A stretch of 64,000 bases of DNA from Streptomyces liangshanensis. GTDB lineage: Bacteria > Actinomycetota > Actinomycetes > Streptomycetales > Streptomycetaceae. Every line of letters begins with the position of its first letter. Position 1 is the first letter of the stretch. Positions 15,907 through 23,460 of the stretch are shown here, one piece after another. A program made the translations under genes and the position numbers. A model generated the notes under the pieces. That model was not told the origin of the DNA. It made no database searches and worked only from the letters and a program-made list of their open reading frames with translations. The stretch is from NCBI RefSeq assembly GCF_011694815.1, contig NZ_CP050177.1, positions 1,550,001 to 1,614,000 of the forward strand. The letters are read 5' to 3'.

Positions 15907-16581
15907 TCAGCCGGTCGCCTTCGGGGGCGTGACCTCGCTCGGCCGCACGATCACGAAGCCCTCGCCCTGGAGCATCAGCTGGACGGCCTCGCCCGAGCCG
16001 CCGCGGATCATCGAACCGACGGACTGGGAGCGGTGGAGCGACGTGCTGAGGTGCGCGCTCCAGCCGACGACCGCGTCCGTGTCCACGTACACCGGCGCCT
16101 GCGCGGTCACGGGGATCACGAGGGGGTTGCCGTCACAGATGACGGCGAGCTTGCCGTACCCGGTGAAGACGCTGTTGAAGAGGCCGCCGCCGGTCATGCC
16201 GGAGCCCTTCACCGTCTTGATCTCGTACGACAGCGTCGGGTCGAAGCACAGCACGTTGCGGCCGTTGATCGTGAGCGCGTCGCCCTGCTCGATCTCGACG
16301 ATGAAACAGTTCTCCGCCTCGTGCGCGAACCACGCCTCCCCCTGGCCGCGGACGGCCATCAGCGCCAGGCCCTCACCGGTGACGGCGCGCTTGAGCATGC
16401 CCCCTATGCCCTGGCCCTTGCGCTCGAACTGGAGGTTCCCGCGCCAGGCGATCATGGAGCCCTGGCGGGCGTGCATCTCGCCGTTGACGGCGTACTTGAT
16501 CGATTTGGGGTTCTGGAGCGTCATCCCGGGGACGGTCGCCTGCTGTGCCATGTGCTCTGTGCCGAACAGATCGCTCTTCAT
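15907..16581 (-). CDS. AIM24 family protein
   Basis: A 224-aa beta-rich protein of the AIM24 (tryptophan RNA-binding attenuator-like fold) family: MIAWRGNLQFERKGQGIGGMLKRAVTGEG, MAVRGQGEAWFA, GSGMTGGGLFNSVFTGYGKLAV, and QLMLQGEGFVIVRPSE. The repeated strands near a GxGG turn are typical. The mitochondrial namesake is involved in membrane organisation; the bacterial role is unknown. I prefer the ATG at 16581 (MKSDLFG) over the ATG at 16590, although neither has a convincing ribosome-binding site. It is divergent from the next gene. Confidence 0.82.
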   Translation of the reverse strand: MKSDLFGTEHMAQQATVPGMTLQNPKSIKYAVNGEMHARQGSMIAWRGNLQFERKGQGIGGMLKRAVTGEGLALMAVRGQGEAWFAHEAENCFIVEIEQGDALTINGRNVLCFDPTLSYEIKTVKGSGMTGGGLFNSVFTGYGKLAVICDGNPLVIPVTAQAPVYVDTDAVVGWSAHLSTSLHRSQSVGSMIRGGSGEAVQLMLQGEGFVIVRPSEVTPPKATG

Positions 16582-16652
16582 GGCGAGCATCGTCGCGCGG
16601 AGGGGGTCGTTCCGCCAACCGGCCCGCCAGGACGGGCTGGCAGACTGGTGCC

Positions 16653-17405
16653 GTGAGCAGCGAAAGTACCTTCGAACCTGAGCAGAACGACCGGGACGCG
16701 GCCCCGCAGTACGTCCTGCCGCTGGTGGTCCGCATCGAGAAGGCCGCGCCCCCGGCCCGTACCGACGCGTTGGAGACGGCGGCGCGGGCGGTGCTCCTCA
16801 TGCTGTCCGACGAGCGGTCGCTCGGGGAGGGCGAGGACGAGGGCGAGTGGGCGCGCGCGATGCGCGACTGGCAGGACGCGCGGATCCGCAAGGTGGTCCG
16901 GCGGGCGCGCGGCGCGGAGTGGCGGCGGGCCTCGGAGCTGCCCGGCCTGACGACCACCGGCGCGCACGCCGGGACCGCCGCCGGCGCCGCCCCGGACGTC
17001 CCTCCCGCCGAGGTACGGGTCTTCCCGCCGATCCCCCTCGACGGCTGGCCCAAGGAACTGGCCAAGCTCCAGGTCTCCGGCACCGATCTGGACGACCCCG
17101 CCCCGCCGCCCGCGCCCGACCCCGCACACCCCGTGCTGTGGCTGAACCCGGAGGTCGGGATGTCCGCGGGCAAGGCGATGGCCCAGGCCGGCCACGGCGC
17201 CCAACTCGCCTGGTGGGAGCTGTCGGACACGGACCGCAAGGCGTGGCGCGAGGCCGGTTTCCCGCTCGCCGTCCGTACCGCGGACCCCGCGCGCTGGCGG
17301 CGGCTCACCACGAGCGGGCTGCCGGTGGTCCGGGATGCCGGATTCACGGAGATCGCGCCCGGTTCCTGCACCGTGGTCGCTGATCATCCGGCGCTGAGGA
17401 GCTGA
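16653..17405 (+). CDS. Peptidyl-tRNA hydrolase (PTH2-like) protein
   Basis: A 250-aa protein whose C-terminal 100 residues look like a PTH2 fold: LWLNPEVGMSAGKAMAQAGHGAQLAWWEL followed by GFPLAVRTADPARWRRL and IAPGSCTVVA. PTH2 enzymes release peptides from peptidyl-tRNA. The N-terminal 140 residues are a variable region with a helical MLSDERSLGEGED segment and do not match PTH2. The GTG at 16653 follows CAGACT by 6 nt with no ribosome-binding site, so a leaderless start is likely. The activity is inferred from the C-terminal part only. Confidence 0.78.
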   Translation: MSSESTFEPEQNDRDAAPQYVLPLVVRIEKAAPPARTDALETAARAVLLMLSDERSLGEGEDEGEWARAMRDWQDARIRKVVRRARGAEWRRASELPGLTTTGAHAGTAAGAAPDVPPAEVRVFPPIPLDGWPKELAKLQVSGTDLDDPAPPPAPDPAHPVLWLNPEVGMSAGKAMAQAGHGAQLAWWELSDTDRKAWREAGFPLAVRTADPARWRRLTTSGLPVVRDAGFTEIAPGSCTVVADHPALRS

Positions 17406-17514
17406 ACACCGCGCCCCCGGATTACGTACCTCCCGGTACCGCCACGTAAGTTGAACGGCCCCGTCGGTCGGCGGTTCATGAAGCGGTGCACACATCGGCT
17501 CGGGAGGCAGCACA

Positions 17515-18306
17515 TTGTTGCGACGCATCAACGGTACGGCGCTCATCATCGCGGCACTGGTCGCCACGGTCGGGGCACTGGCCTTCCCCGTCTGGTCGTA
17601 CGCCGAACGTTCAGGTACGGGGCAGGCCAACCTCAACGCGTCGAGCGTGTCGACCCAGTGGGGTCCGCTCTCGGCGACCGACCGCGACTTCCTGGTCCGG
17701 GTGCGCCTGGCCGGGCTCTGGGAGCTGCCGGCGGGCCAGCAGGCCATCGAACGCGCCCCCAGCCAGGCCATCAAGGAGTGCGGTGACCACCTGGTGGTCG
17801 GGCACGCGGACCTCGACAAGCGGGCCCGTGACGTGGCGGCGAAGCTCGGCGTGGAGCTGCCGAACCAGCCCAACGAGCAGCAGCAGGGCTGGCTCAGGGA
17901 GCTGTCGGCGGCGACCGGCAAGGACTACGAGATCAAGTTCGCGAATCTGCTGCGCGCCGCGCACGGAAAGGTCTTCTCGCTCGTCGCGCAGGTCAGGAAC
18001 AGCACGCGGAACACGCTGATACGGCAGCTGGCCAGCGACGCCAACCAGACGGTCCTGGACCACATCACGATGCTGGAGGCGACCGGCCTGGTCGACTTCG
18101 ACGCCATCGCCAACGAGGCCGCGGGCGGCGCGACCGCCAGCCCCACGGGCCCGCCGCCGCCGGACGGCAACCTCCCGCCGTCGCCGCCGGCCGTCGTGCC
18201 GACCGGGGACGACCAGTCCTTCACCTCCCGGCCCTCCACGGGACCCGGCGCCCCGACGGCGATCAACACCGACCGCCCGGCGCCGGAGACCGGGGAGACC
18301 CCATGA
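17515..18306 (+). CDS. Exported DUF4142 protein
   Basis: A 263-aa protein started by TTG at 17515, with GGGAGG 7 nt upstream. The N-terminus (MLRRINGTALIIAALVATVGALAFPVW) is a signal or anchor. The DUF4142 core has LSATDRDFLVRVRLAGLWELPAGQQAIERA, then AKLGVELPNQPNEQQQGWL and a DHITMLEATGLVD tail. The C-terminal 70 residues are a Pro/Thr/Ser-rich linker. DUF4142 is a ferritin-like four-helix unit found in periplasmic or surface proteins; its role is unknown. Confidence 0.82.
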   Translation: MLRRINGTALIIAALVATVGALAFPVWSYAERSGTGQANLNASSVSTQWGPLSATDRDFLVRVRLAGLWELPAGQQAIERAPSQAIKECGDHLVVGHADLDKRARDVAAKLGVELPNQPNEQQQGWLRELSAATGKDYEIKFANLLRAAHGKVFSLVAQVRNSTRNTLIRQLASDANQTVLDHITMLEATGLVDFDAIANEAAGGATASPTGPPPPDGNLPPSPPAVVPTGDDQSFTSRPSTGPGAPTAINTDRPAPETGETP

Positions 18307-18353
18307 GAGCGGTGAGGTGCCGGTGGACGCCGTGGGAGCGGTGAGGCGCCGGT
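18307..18353. repeat. 18-bp direct repeat pair after the DUF4142 gene
   Basis: GAGCGGTGAGG(T/C)GCCGGT occurs at 18307 and 18336, 29 bp apart with one mismatch, immediately after the stop codon. Confidence 0.55.
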
Positions 18354-18467
18354 AGCGGCCGGAACCTCAAATCAACCTCTGAACGTCCCCCTTCGCGGGT
18401 TCGCCGTCGTCCGGCGGGGCCATTACTCCTGCACCGCCACAGGTCGCGGGAGCGCGGAGGGGGATTC

Positions 18468-19796
18468 ATGAACGGCACACCACAGCTGGGGATCGGGATC
18501 GGCTGGCGTCCGGAGATCGCGGACGCGATCGAGGGACTGTCCGGCGTCGACTGGGTCGAGGCGGTCGCGGAGAACGTCTGCCCGGGGCATCTGCCGGACG
18601 CGCTGGTCCGGCTCAGGGAACGCGGCGTCACCGTCGTTCCGCACGGCGTCTCGCTCGGCCTGGGCGGCGCGGACCGGCCCGACCCCCGCCGGCTCGCGGA
18701 CCTCGCGGCCCGGGCGGAGGCGCTGGGCGCGCCGCTGGTCACGGAACACATCGCGTTCGTACGGGCCGGCGGGGCGCTGACGGCGTCGCCGGTGCTGGAG
18801 GCCGGTCATCTGCTGCCGGTGCCGCGCACCCGGGACGCGTTGCGGGTCCTGTGCGAGAACGTACGCATCGCGCAGGACTCGCTGCCCGTGCCGCTCGCCG
18901 TGGAGAACATCGCGGCGCTGATCGCGTGGCCGGGCGAGGAGATGAGCGAGGGGCAGTTCCTCGCGGAGCTGGTGGAGCGCACGGGCGTACGGCTGCTGAT
19001 CGACGTCGCGAACCTGCACACGAACCACGTGAACCGCGGCGAGGACCCGGTCAGGGCGCTGGACGAGCTGCCCGTCGAGGCGATCGCGTACGTGCATGTC
19101 GCGGGCGGCCTGGAGCGGGACGGCGTGTGGCACGACACCCACGCCCATCCGGTCACCCGCCCCGTCCTGGACATCCTCGCGGAGCTGCGCGCCCGCGTCT
19201 CGCCGCCCGGCGTGCTGCTGGAGCGCGACGACAACTTCCCGCACGCGGCGGAACTGGCCGGTGAGCTGACGGCGATCCGGGAGACGGTCACCGCGGGGGC
19301 GGGGCCCGTGCGCGCTCGTCCGGTACGGGGACCGGAGCCGGTACGGGACGACGCGTCGCCCGTCGAGGCCGCCGAGGCCGCCGGGGACGACGTGCGGGCG
19401 CGGGTCGGGCTGGAGCAGGCCGCCCTGCTGTCGACGCTGGTGGCGGGCTCGCCCGTACCGGAGGGGTTCGACGCGCGGCGGCTGGAGGTGCAGAGCCGGG
19501 CGCTCGCGGCCAAGCGCGCCGACGTGGTCGCCAAGGTCGCTCCCGAGCTGCCGGAGATCCTCGGCGACGGCTACCGGGCCGCGTTCCTCGCGTACGCGCG
19601 GACCAGCCCGATGCGCGGAGGCTACCGCCGCGACGCGCTCGACTTCGCCGAGCACCTGCTGATCGCGGGACGCCCCGAGGACGGCGCCGCCCGGCGGCGG
19701 CTGACGCTCTGGTGGAAGGAACGCGCCGCCCCGCGCCCGCCGCGCCGGGCCACCCGTCTCGTCCGTGCCGCCCGTGCCGTTCTCGTGGGGAAGTGA
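18468..19796 (+). CDS. DUF692 (MNIO) oxidase with SCO6045-like C-terminal domain
   Basis: A 442-aa protein. Residues 1-285 are a TIM-barrel DUF692 multinuclear non-heme iron oxidase: [71 protein letters not shown] and LERDDNFP. These contain the His/Glu/Asn/Asp ligands for the iron centre. MNIOs modify cysteines in substrate peptides (thiooxazole or oxazolone-thioamide). The C-terminal 130 residues ([22 protein letters not shown]...LDFAEHLL) are a helical domain of the SCO6045-like type and could bind the partner. A strong GGAGGGGG site precedes the ATG. The next gene begins only 6 nt downstream and encodes a Cys/Gly-rich candidate substrate. Confidence 0.88.
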   Translation: MNGTPQLGIGIGWRPEIADAIEGLSGVDWVEAVAENVCPGHLPDALVRLRERGVTVVPHGVSLGLGGADRPDPRRLADLAARAEALGAPLVTEHIAFVRAGGALTASPVLEAGHLLPVPRTRDALRVLCENVRIAQDSLPVPLAVENIAALIAWPGEEMSEGQFLAELVERTGVRLLIDVANLHTNHVNRGEDPVRALDELPVEAIAYVHVAGGLERDGVWHDTHAHPVTRPVLDILAELRARVSPPGVLLERDDNFPHAAELAGELTAIRETVTAGAGPVRARPVRGPEPVRDDASPVEAAEAAGDDVRARVGLEQAALLSTLVAGSPVPEGFDARRLEVQSRALAAKRADVVAKVAPELPEILGDGYRAAFLAYARTSPMRGGYRRDALDFAEHLLIAGRPEDGAARRRLTLWWKERAAPRPPRRATRLVRAARAVLVGK

Positions 19797-19802
19797 GTGG
19801 TC

Positions 19803-20849
19803 ATGACCGTTCTCGCCGTGGTGATCGCCCTCGCGGTCGTCGTCTCGTCCGTCCTGCTGATCCGTGGTGTGCGCCGCCTCCGCGGCCGGGCGGGCGGCGC
19901 ACCCGCCCAGGTCCACGACGTCCTGGAGGGCGCCTTCCTCGCCGGGGGCCCCGGCCGGGTCGTGGACGCCGTGATCGCCGGGATGCAGGCCGACGGGCGG
20001 CTGACCATCGGCGGCCCCGGCATCGTCGCGCTGGGCCCGGGCGACGCGCGGGGCGACGTCGAACTGGCCGTGGTCCAGGAGCACGCCGCCGCGCCCAGCG
20101 GCGCCCTGCACACCCTGCGCCGCGCCGTGATGCGCGGTGCGGCCGTCCAGCGGGTCGGTGACACGCTCGCGGCGCGGGGGTTGCTGGTGCAGCCGGCCGC
20201 GGCCAAGCCGTACGCGCGCTGGGGGCTGATCCAGGGGGTGGCGAGCTTCGTCGCGGTGCCGTTCTCGGTCGTCACGGTGGGGGTGCTGTCGATGGACTCC
20301 GAGCCCGGCGGGGGCTTCCCGCCCGCGCTCGTCTCCCTGCCGCCGCTGATGATCGTGAGCACCGTCGTGGGCCTGGTCTGCGCGAGCCGTGCCAGGCGGC
20401 GGCTGACCGCCGCGGGCCAGGCGGCCCTGAAGGACTTCGTGCTGCGGGACCTCTCCTCCACGGACCCGGCCCGGGTGGTCGCCACCCGTGGCCCGCGGGC
20501 CCTGCCGGACGAGGAGCTGCGCCGGCACCTGGGGACGGCGGCGCGCGCCAGGCCCGAGGACCACCTCCTGCCGGCCGCCGTGGTGGTCGGAACGGCGGCG
20601 ACCTGGTGCGCGGGCAGCGCGCCGGGCGCCAGTTGCGGGGCGAGCACGGACCGCTCGTCGCACGGCGGGCACCACAGTCACGGCGGGGGGGTGCGCCGCC
20701 TCGGGCGGCGGTTGCGGCCATGGAGGCGGCTCGGACAGCGGGGGCGGCTCCAGCTGCTCCGGGTCGAGCTGTGGCGGTTCCGGTTCGAGCTGCGGTGGGG
20801 GCGGCGGCGGGGGGTGCGGGGGCGGCGGCTCCTGAGCGAAGGCTCCTGA
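19803..20849 (+). CDS. TIGR04222 membrane protein, C-terminal tail frameshifted
   Basis: A membrane protein whose first about 295 residues are the TIGR04222 domain: an N-terminal anchor (MTVLAVVIALAVVVSSVLLI), LEGAFLAGGPGRVVDAVIAGMQADGRL, and two further membrane spans (about 143-162 and 178-196). Family members end in a low-complexity Cys/Gly-rich tail. Here the frame at 20691 runs into an implausible Arg/Leu-rich tail (RRLGRRLRPWRRLGQRG...). The expected tail is in the +1 frame from a run of seven G (20685-20691) and ends at 20833-20835. One G too many in that run would explain it. The ATG at 19803 is used; a GTG at 19797 is possible. It is coupled to the DUF692 gene. Confidence 0.8.
   Translation: MTVLAVVIALAVVVSSVLLIRGVRRLRGRAGGAPAQVHDVLEGAFLAGGPGRVVDAVIAGMQADGRLTIGGPGIVALGPGDARGDVELAVVQEHAAAPSGALHTLRRAVMRGAAVQRVGDTLAARGLLVQPAAAKPYARWGLIQGVASFVAVPFSVVTVGVLSMDSEPGGGFPPALVSLPPLMIVSTVVGLVCASRARRRLTAAGQAALKDFVLRDLSSTDPARVVATRGPRALPDEELRRHLGTAARARPEDHLLPAAVVVGTAATWCAGSAPGASCGASTDRSSHGGHHSHGGGVRRLGRRLRPWRRLGQRGRLQLLRVELWRFRFELRWGRRRGVRGRRLLSEGS
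20692..20835 (+). other. Out-of-frame Cys/Gly-rich tail of the TIGR04222 protein
   Basis: From 20692 the +1 frame reads CAASGGGCGHGGGSDSGGGS, SCSGSSCGGSGSSC, then GGGGGGGCGGGGS and stop. It contains 7 cysteines spaced by Gly and Ser, as in TIGR04222 tails, and joins the upstream frame if one of the seven Gs at 20685-20691 is dropped. It is the likely substrate region for the adjacent MNIO. Confidence 0.7.
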
Positions 20850-20880
20850 CCGGGTGACACCCGGCAGGGAAGGGGGCGCG

Positions 20881-20916
20881 AGCGCCCGGAGTGCGCACCC
20901 GCACACTCCGGGCGCT
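20881..20916. terminator. Hairpin terminator after the TIGR04222 gene
   Basis: A stem of at least 12 bp (GCGCCCGGAGTG with its exact complement) and a 10-nt loop, followed by TT, lie about 45 nt after the repaired stop at 20835. Confidence 0.8.
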
Positions 20917-21067
20917 TCCGCATCCCGGGAAGCGCTCCGGAGTGACACCACGGCGCATCGGAGTCATTGCCCCCGACACCGCCCCCCGGTCCTTGTCCCG
21001 CCCTCGCCCTCCGCCGAATCTCGGTCGTGCGCCCGGTCCCTCCGGCCGCCCGCACGAAGGGAACGCG

Positions 21068-22708
21068 ATGAGAGCAGTAGCGAAGTACGGGGCTCTGACA
21101 ACCCTGGGCTCCCTGGTCCTGACGGCCCTCGTCGCCGCCCCCGCGGACGGCGCGGACACCGGCGGCCCCCGGGCCACCACCCGCGAGACCCTCTCGGCCG
21201 AGGCGCACGGGGTCATCCGCGCCGCCGAGCGGGCCGCCGGGGCCGGGATCACCTTCGGCCGCTGCCCCAAGTCGGAGATGCTGTCCGCCCCCGTCACCTG
21301 CGGCACCGTCGAGGTCCCGCTCGACTACGCCGAGCCCGACGGAGCCACGATCAGGCTGACCGTCAGCCGGGCCCTCGCGAGCGGCGGGGTCGCGGACCGG
21401 CAGGGCGCGCTCGTCTACAACCCGGGCGGCCCCGGCGCCTCCGGCATGTACTTCCCGATGGCCGCGTCCCTGCCCAAGTGGAAGCGGATCGCCCAGGCGT
21501 ACGACATCGTCGGCTACGCCCCGCGCGGCGTAGGCCGCTCCGCCCCGCTCTCCTGCCAGGACCCGGCGGACTTCGCCAAGGCGCCCTCCCCGTCGCCCAC
21601 GCACCCCTCGGAGTCGTACAAGCGCGAACGGGTCGCCGAGGCGCAGGCGTACGCGCTGGGCTGCGCCCGCGGCGCCGGTCCGGCCCTGCGGCACTACACC
21701 TCGCTGAACAACGCCCGTGACCTCGACGTGCTGCGCGCGGCGCTCGGTGAGGAGAAGCTCACCTTCATGGGAGCCTCGTACGGTACGTACTTCGGTGCCC
21801 TGTACGCCTCGCTCTTCCCCGCGCACGTGCGGCGCATGGTCTTCGACTCGGCGGTCAACCCCGACCCCCGGCAGATCTGGTACGGCAACAACCTGGACCA
21901 GTCGCAGGCGTTCGAGCGGCGTTGGGCCGACTTCCGCACCTGGGTGGCCAAGCACGACAGGACGTACCACCTGGGCACCGACGCCGAGCAGGTGACGCGC
22001 AGTTACGAGCGGGTGCGGGCCCGGGTCGCGCACGAGCCGGCGGGCGGGACGGTGGGTCCGGCGCAGCTGCACGCGGCGATGCTCGGGGCCGGGTACTACG
22101 ACGACTACTGGGTGATGCGGGCGACGGCGCTCTCCGAGTATCTGAAGGGCAACGAGAAGCCGTTGGTCGAGCAGGCCGCCCCGCGCGAGGGGGACGCCGC
22201 CGAGAACGAGAACGGCAACGCCGTGTACACGGCGGTCGAGTGCAACGACGCGCCCTGGCCGACCGATTGGCGGGTGTGGGACCGCGACAACACCCGGCTC
22301 GCGCGGACCGCGCCCTTCGAGACGTGGGACAACGCGTGGATGAACCTCCCCTGCGCTTTCTGGTCGGCGCCCCGGCAGAAGCCGCTGGACGTCCGCACCT
22401 GGCCCGGTGAGCTGCCGCCGACGCTGATCCTGGCGGCGGAGCGCGACGCGGCGACCCCGTACGAAGGGGCGCTGGAGCTGGAACGGCGGCTCGCCGGCTC
22501 GGTGCTGGTGACCGAACGGGACGCCGGGACGCACGGCATCGCGGGCGGCGACAACGCCTGCGTCAACCAGTACGTCGAGGACTACCTGTTGCGCGGGCGG
22601 ACGCCGGAGCGGGGCGCGGCGTGCGCGCCGCACGCGGAGCCGGACCCGGTGTCGGCCACGAGGGACGCCGAGGTGGAGCGCAGGCTCCTCCCGTCCTCGC
22701 GGCTCTGA
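21068..22708 (+). CDS. Exported S33 (TAP-like) tripeptidyl aminopeptidase family protein
   Basis: A 546-aa secreted alpha/beta hydrolase. The ATG at 21068 has AAGGGA 7 nt upstream and gives a signal peptide (MRAVAKYGALTTLGSLVLTALVAAPADGA). The enzyme part has the family opening CGTVEVPLDYAEPDG, an oxyanion region YNPGGPGASG, the nucleophile elbow GASYGTY (Ser about 236), a catalytic Asp in LAAERDAATPYEGA, and a His in DAGTHGIAGG. The C-terminal TAP domain (ALELERRL...NQYVEDYLL) is complete. Streptomyces TAP and SlpD/E enzymes remove tripeptides from secreted proteins. It stands alone as a monocistron between two terminators/gaps. Confidence 0.9.
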   Translation: MRAVAKYGALTTLGSLVLTALVAAPADGADTGGPRATTRETLSAEAHGVIRAAERAAGAGITFGRCPKSEMLSAPVTCGTVEVPLDYAEPDGATIRLTVSRALASGGVADRQGALVYNPGGPGASGMYFPMAASLPKWKRIAQAYDIVGYAPRGVGRSAPLSCQDPADFAKAPSPSPTHPSESYKRERVAEAQAYALGCARGAGPALRHYTSLNNARDLDVLRAALGEEKLTFMGASYGTYFGALYASLFPAHVRRMVFDSAVNPDPRQIWYGNNLDQSQAFERRWADFRTWVAKHDRTYHLGTDAEQVTRSYERVRARVAHEPAGGTVGPAQLHAAMLGAGYYDDYWVMRATALSEYLKGNEKPLVEQAAPREGDAAENENGNAVYTAVECNDAPWPTDWRVWDRDNTRLARTAPFETWDNAWMNLPCAFWSAPRQKPLDVRTWPGELPPTLILAAERDAATPYEGALELERRLAGSVLVTERDAGTHGIAGGDNACVNQYVEDYLLRGRTPERGAACAPHAEPDPVSATRDAEVERRLLPSSRL

Positions 22709-22712
22709 GCGT

Positions 22713-23456
22713 TCACGTACGGGGCTCCGGGGAGCCGGGGGTGTCCGGGGCCTCGTGCGACGCGGTGACCGCCCGGCCCACCGCCCCGGCGTCGACGACC
22801 AGACCGGCCGGGCCTGACGGATTGACGTACAGGGCGTGCCCCGCCGGAATCCGTTCGAGCAGGTCGGCGACGGGTATCCGGGCGGTCGCGAAGTCGCCGA
22901 ACAGGCTGAGGTAGCCGGGCATCGTGAACACCGGGACCACGGGCGACCCGTCGGACGCGGCGGCGGCCAGCGGGTCGCCGCCGGGGCCGAGGGGTACGTC
23001 CACCACGGCGCGGGCCAGGGTGCGCATCACCTCGGAGGACGGGCCGTAGCCGGTGACCGCGAGCTGGATCGCCGCCTCCGCCGGGTCGCCGGGGACGGGC
23101 CAGCCCAGCGAGGTCGGCGAGGGGCGGAACCCGGGGTTGGGCTGCCACTCCACGATCTCGCCGGTGTCCCCCGACCGCCACCGCCCGGGCACCGCCCACT
23201 CCGGCGGCCGGCCCCGGCCCGACCAGTCCGGGTCGGGGACGCTCAGCCAGTGGTCGGGGGCGAGGCGCGCGGCCTCGGTGATCTCACGCGGCGGCGCGGG
23301 CACGGGGGAACCGGCGTCGTCCTGTCCGGTGGCCGTAGCGGTTGCGGTGGCGGTGGCGGGCGGCGCCCGGGGTGGGTCCACGGGTTCGGCGGTGACTCCG
23401 TCCGGTGGGGTGGTGGGGACTTCGGCCGTGGTACGGGGCGTTCCCGTCGCGGTCAT
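22713..23456 (-). CDS. T7SS-associated protein with SseB-like C-terminal part
   Basis: A 247-aa protein beginning with a Thr/Pro/Ala-rich arm of about 60 residues. The core reads DHWLSVPDPDW, then GEIVEWQPNPGFRPSPTSLG and AIQLAVTGYGPSSEVMRTLA. This is the series of the actinobacterial family annotated as type VII secretion system-associated protein. The last 70 residues (VPVFTMPGYLSLFGDFATARIPVADLLERIPAGHALYVNPSG) resemble an SseB N-terminal domain. There is no signal peptide or membrane span. It begins 4 nt after the stop of the 4971-aa gene and is the last gene of the leftward run. Its role may be substrate handling, but this is unproven. Confidence 0.82.
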   Translation of the reverse strand: MTATGTPRTTAEVPTTPPDGVTAEPVDPPRAPPATATATATATGQDDAGSPVPAPPREITEAARLAPDHWLSVPDPDWSGRGRPPEWAVPGRWRSGDTGEIVEWQPNPGFRPSPTSLGWPVPGDPAEAAIQLAVTGYGPSSEVMRTLARAVVDVPLGPGGDPLAAAASDGSPVVPVFTMPGYLSLFGDFATARIPVADLLERIPAGHALYVNPSGPAGLVVDAGAVGRAVTASHEAPDTPGSPEPRT

Positions 23457-23460
23457 CGGG

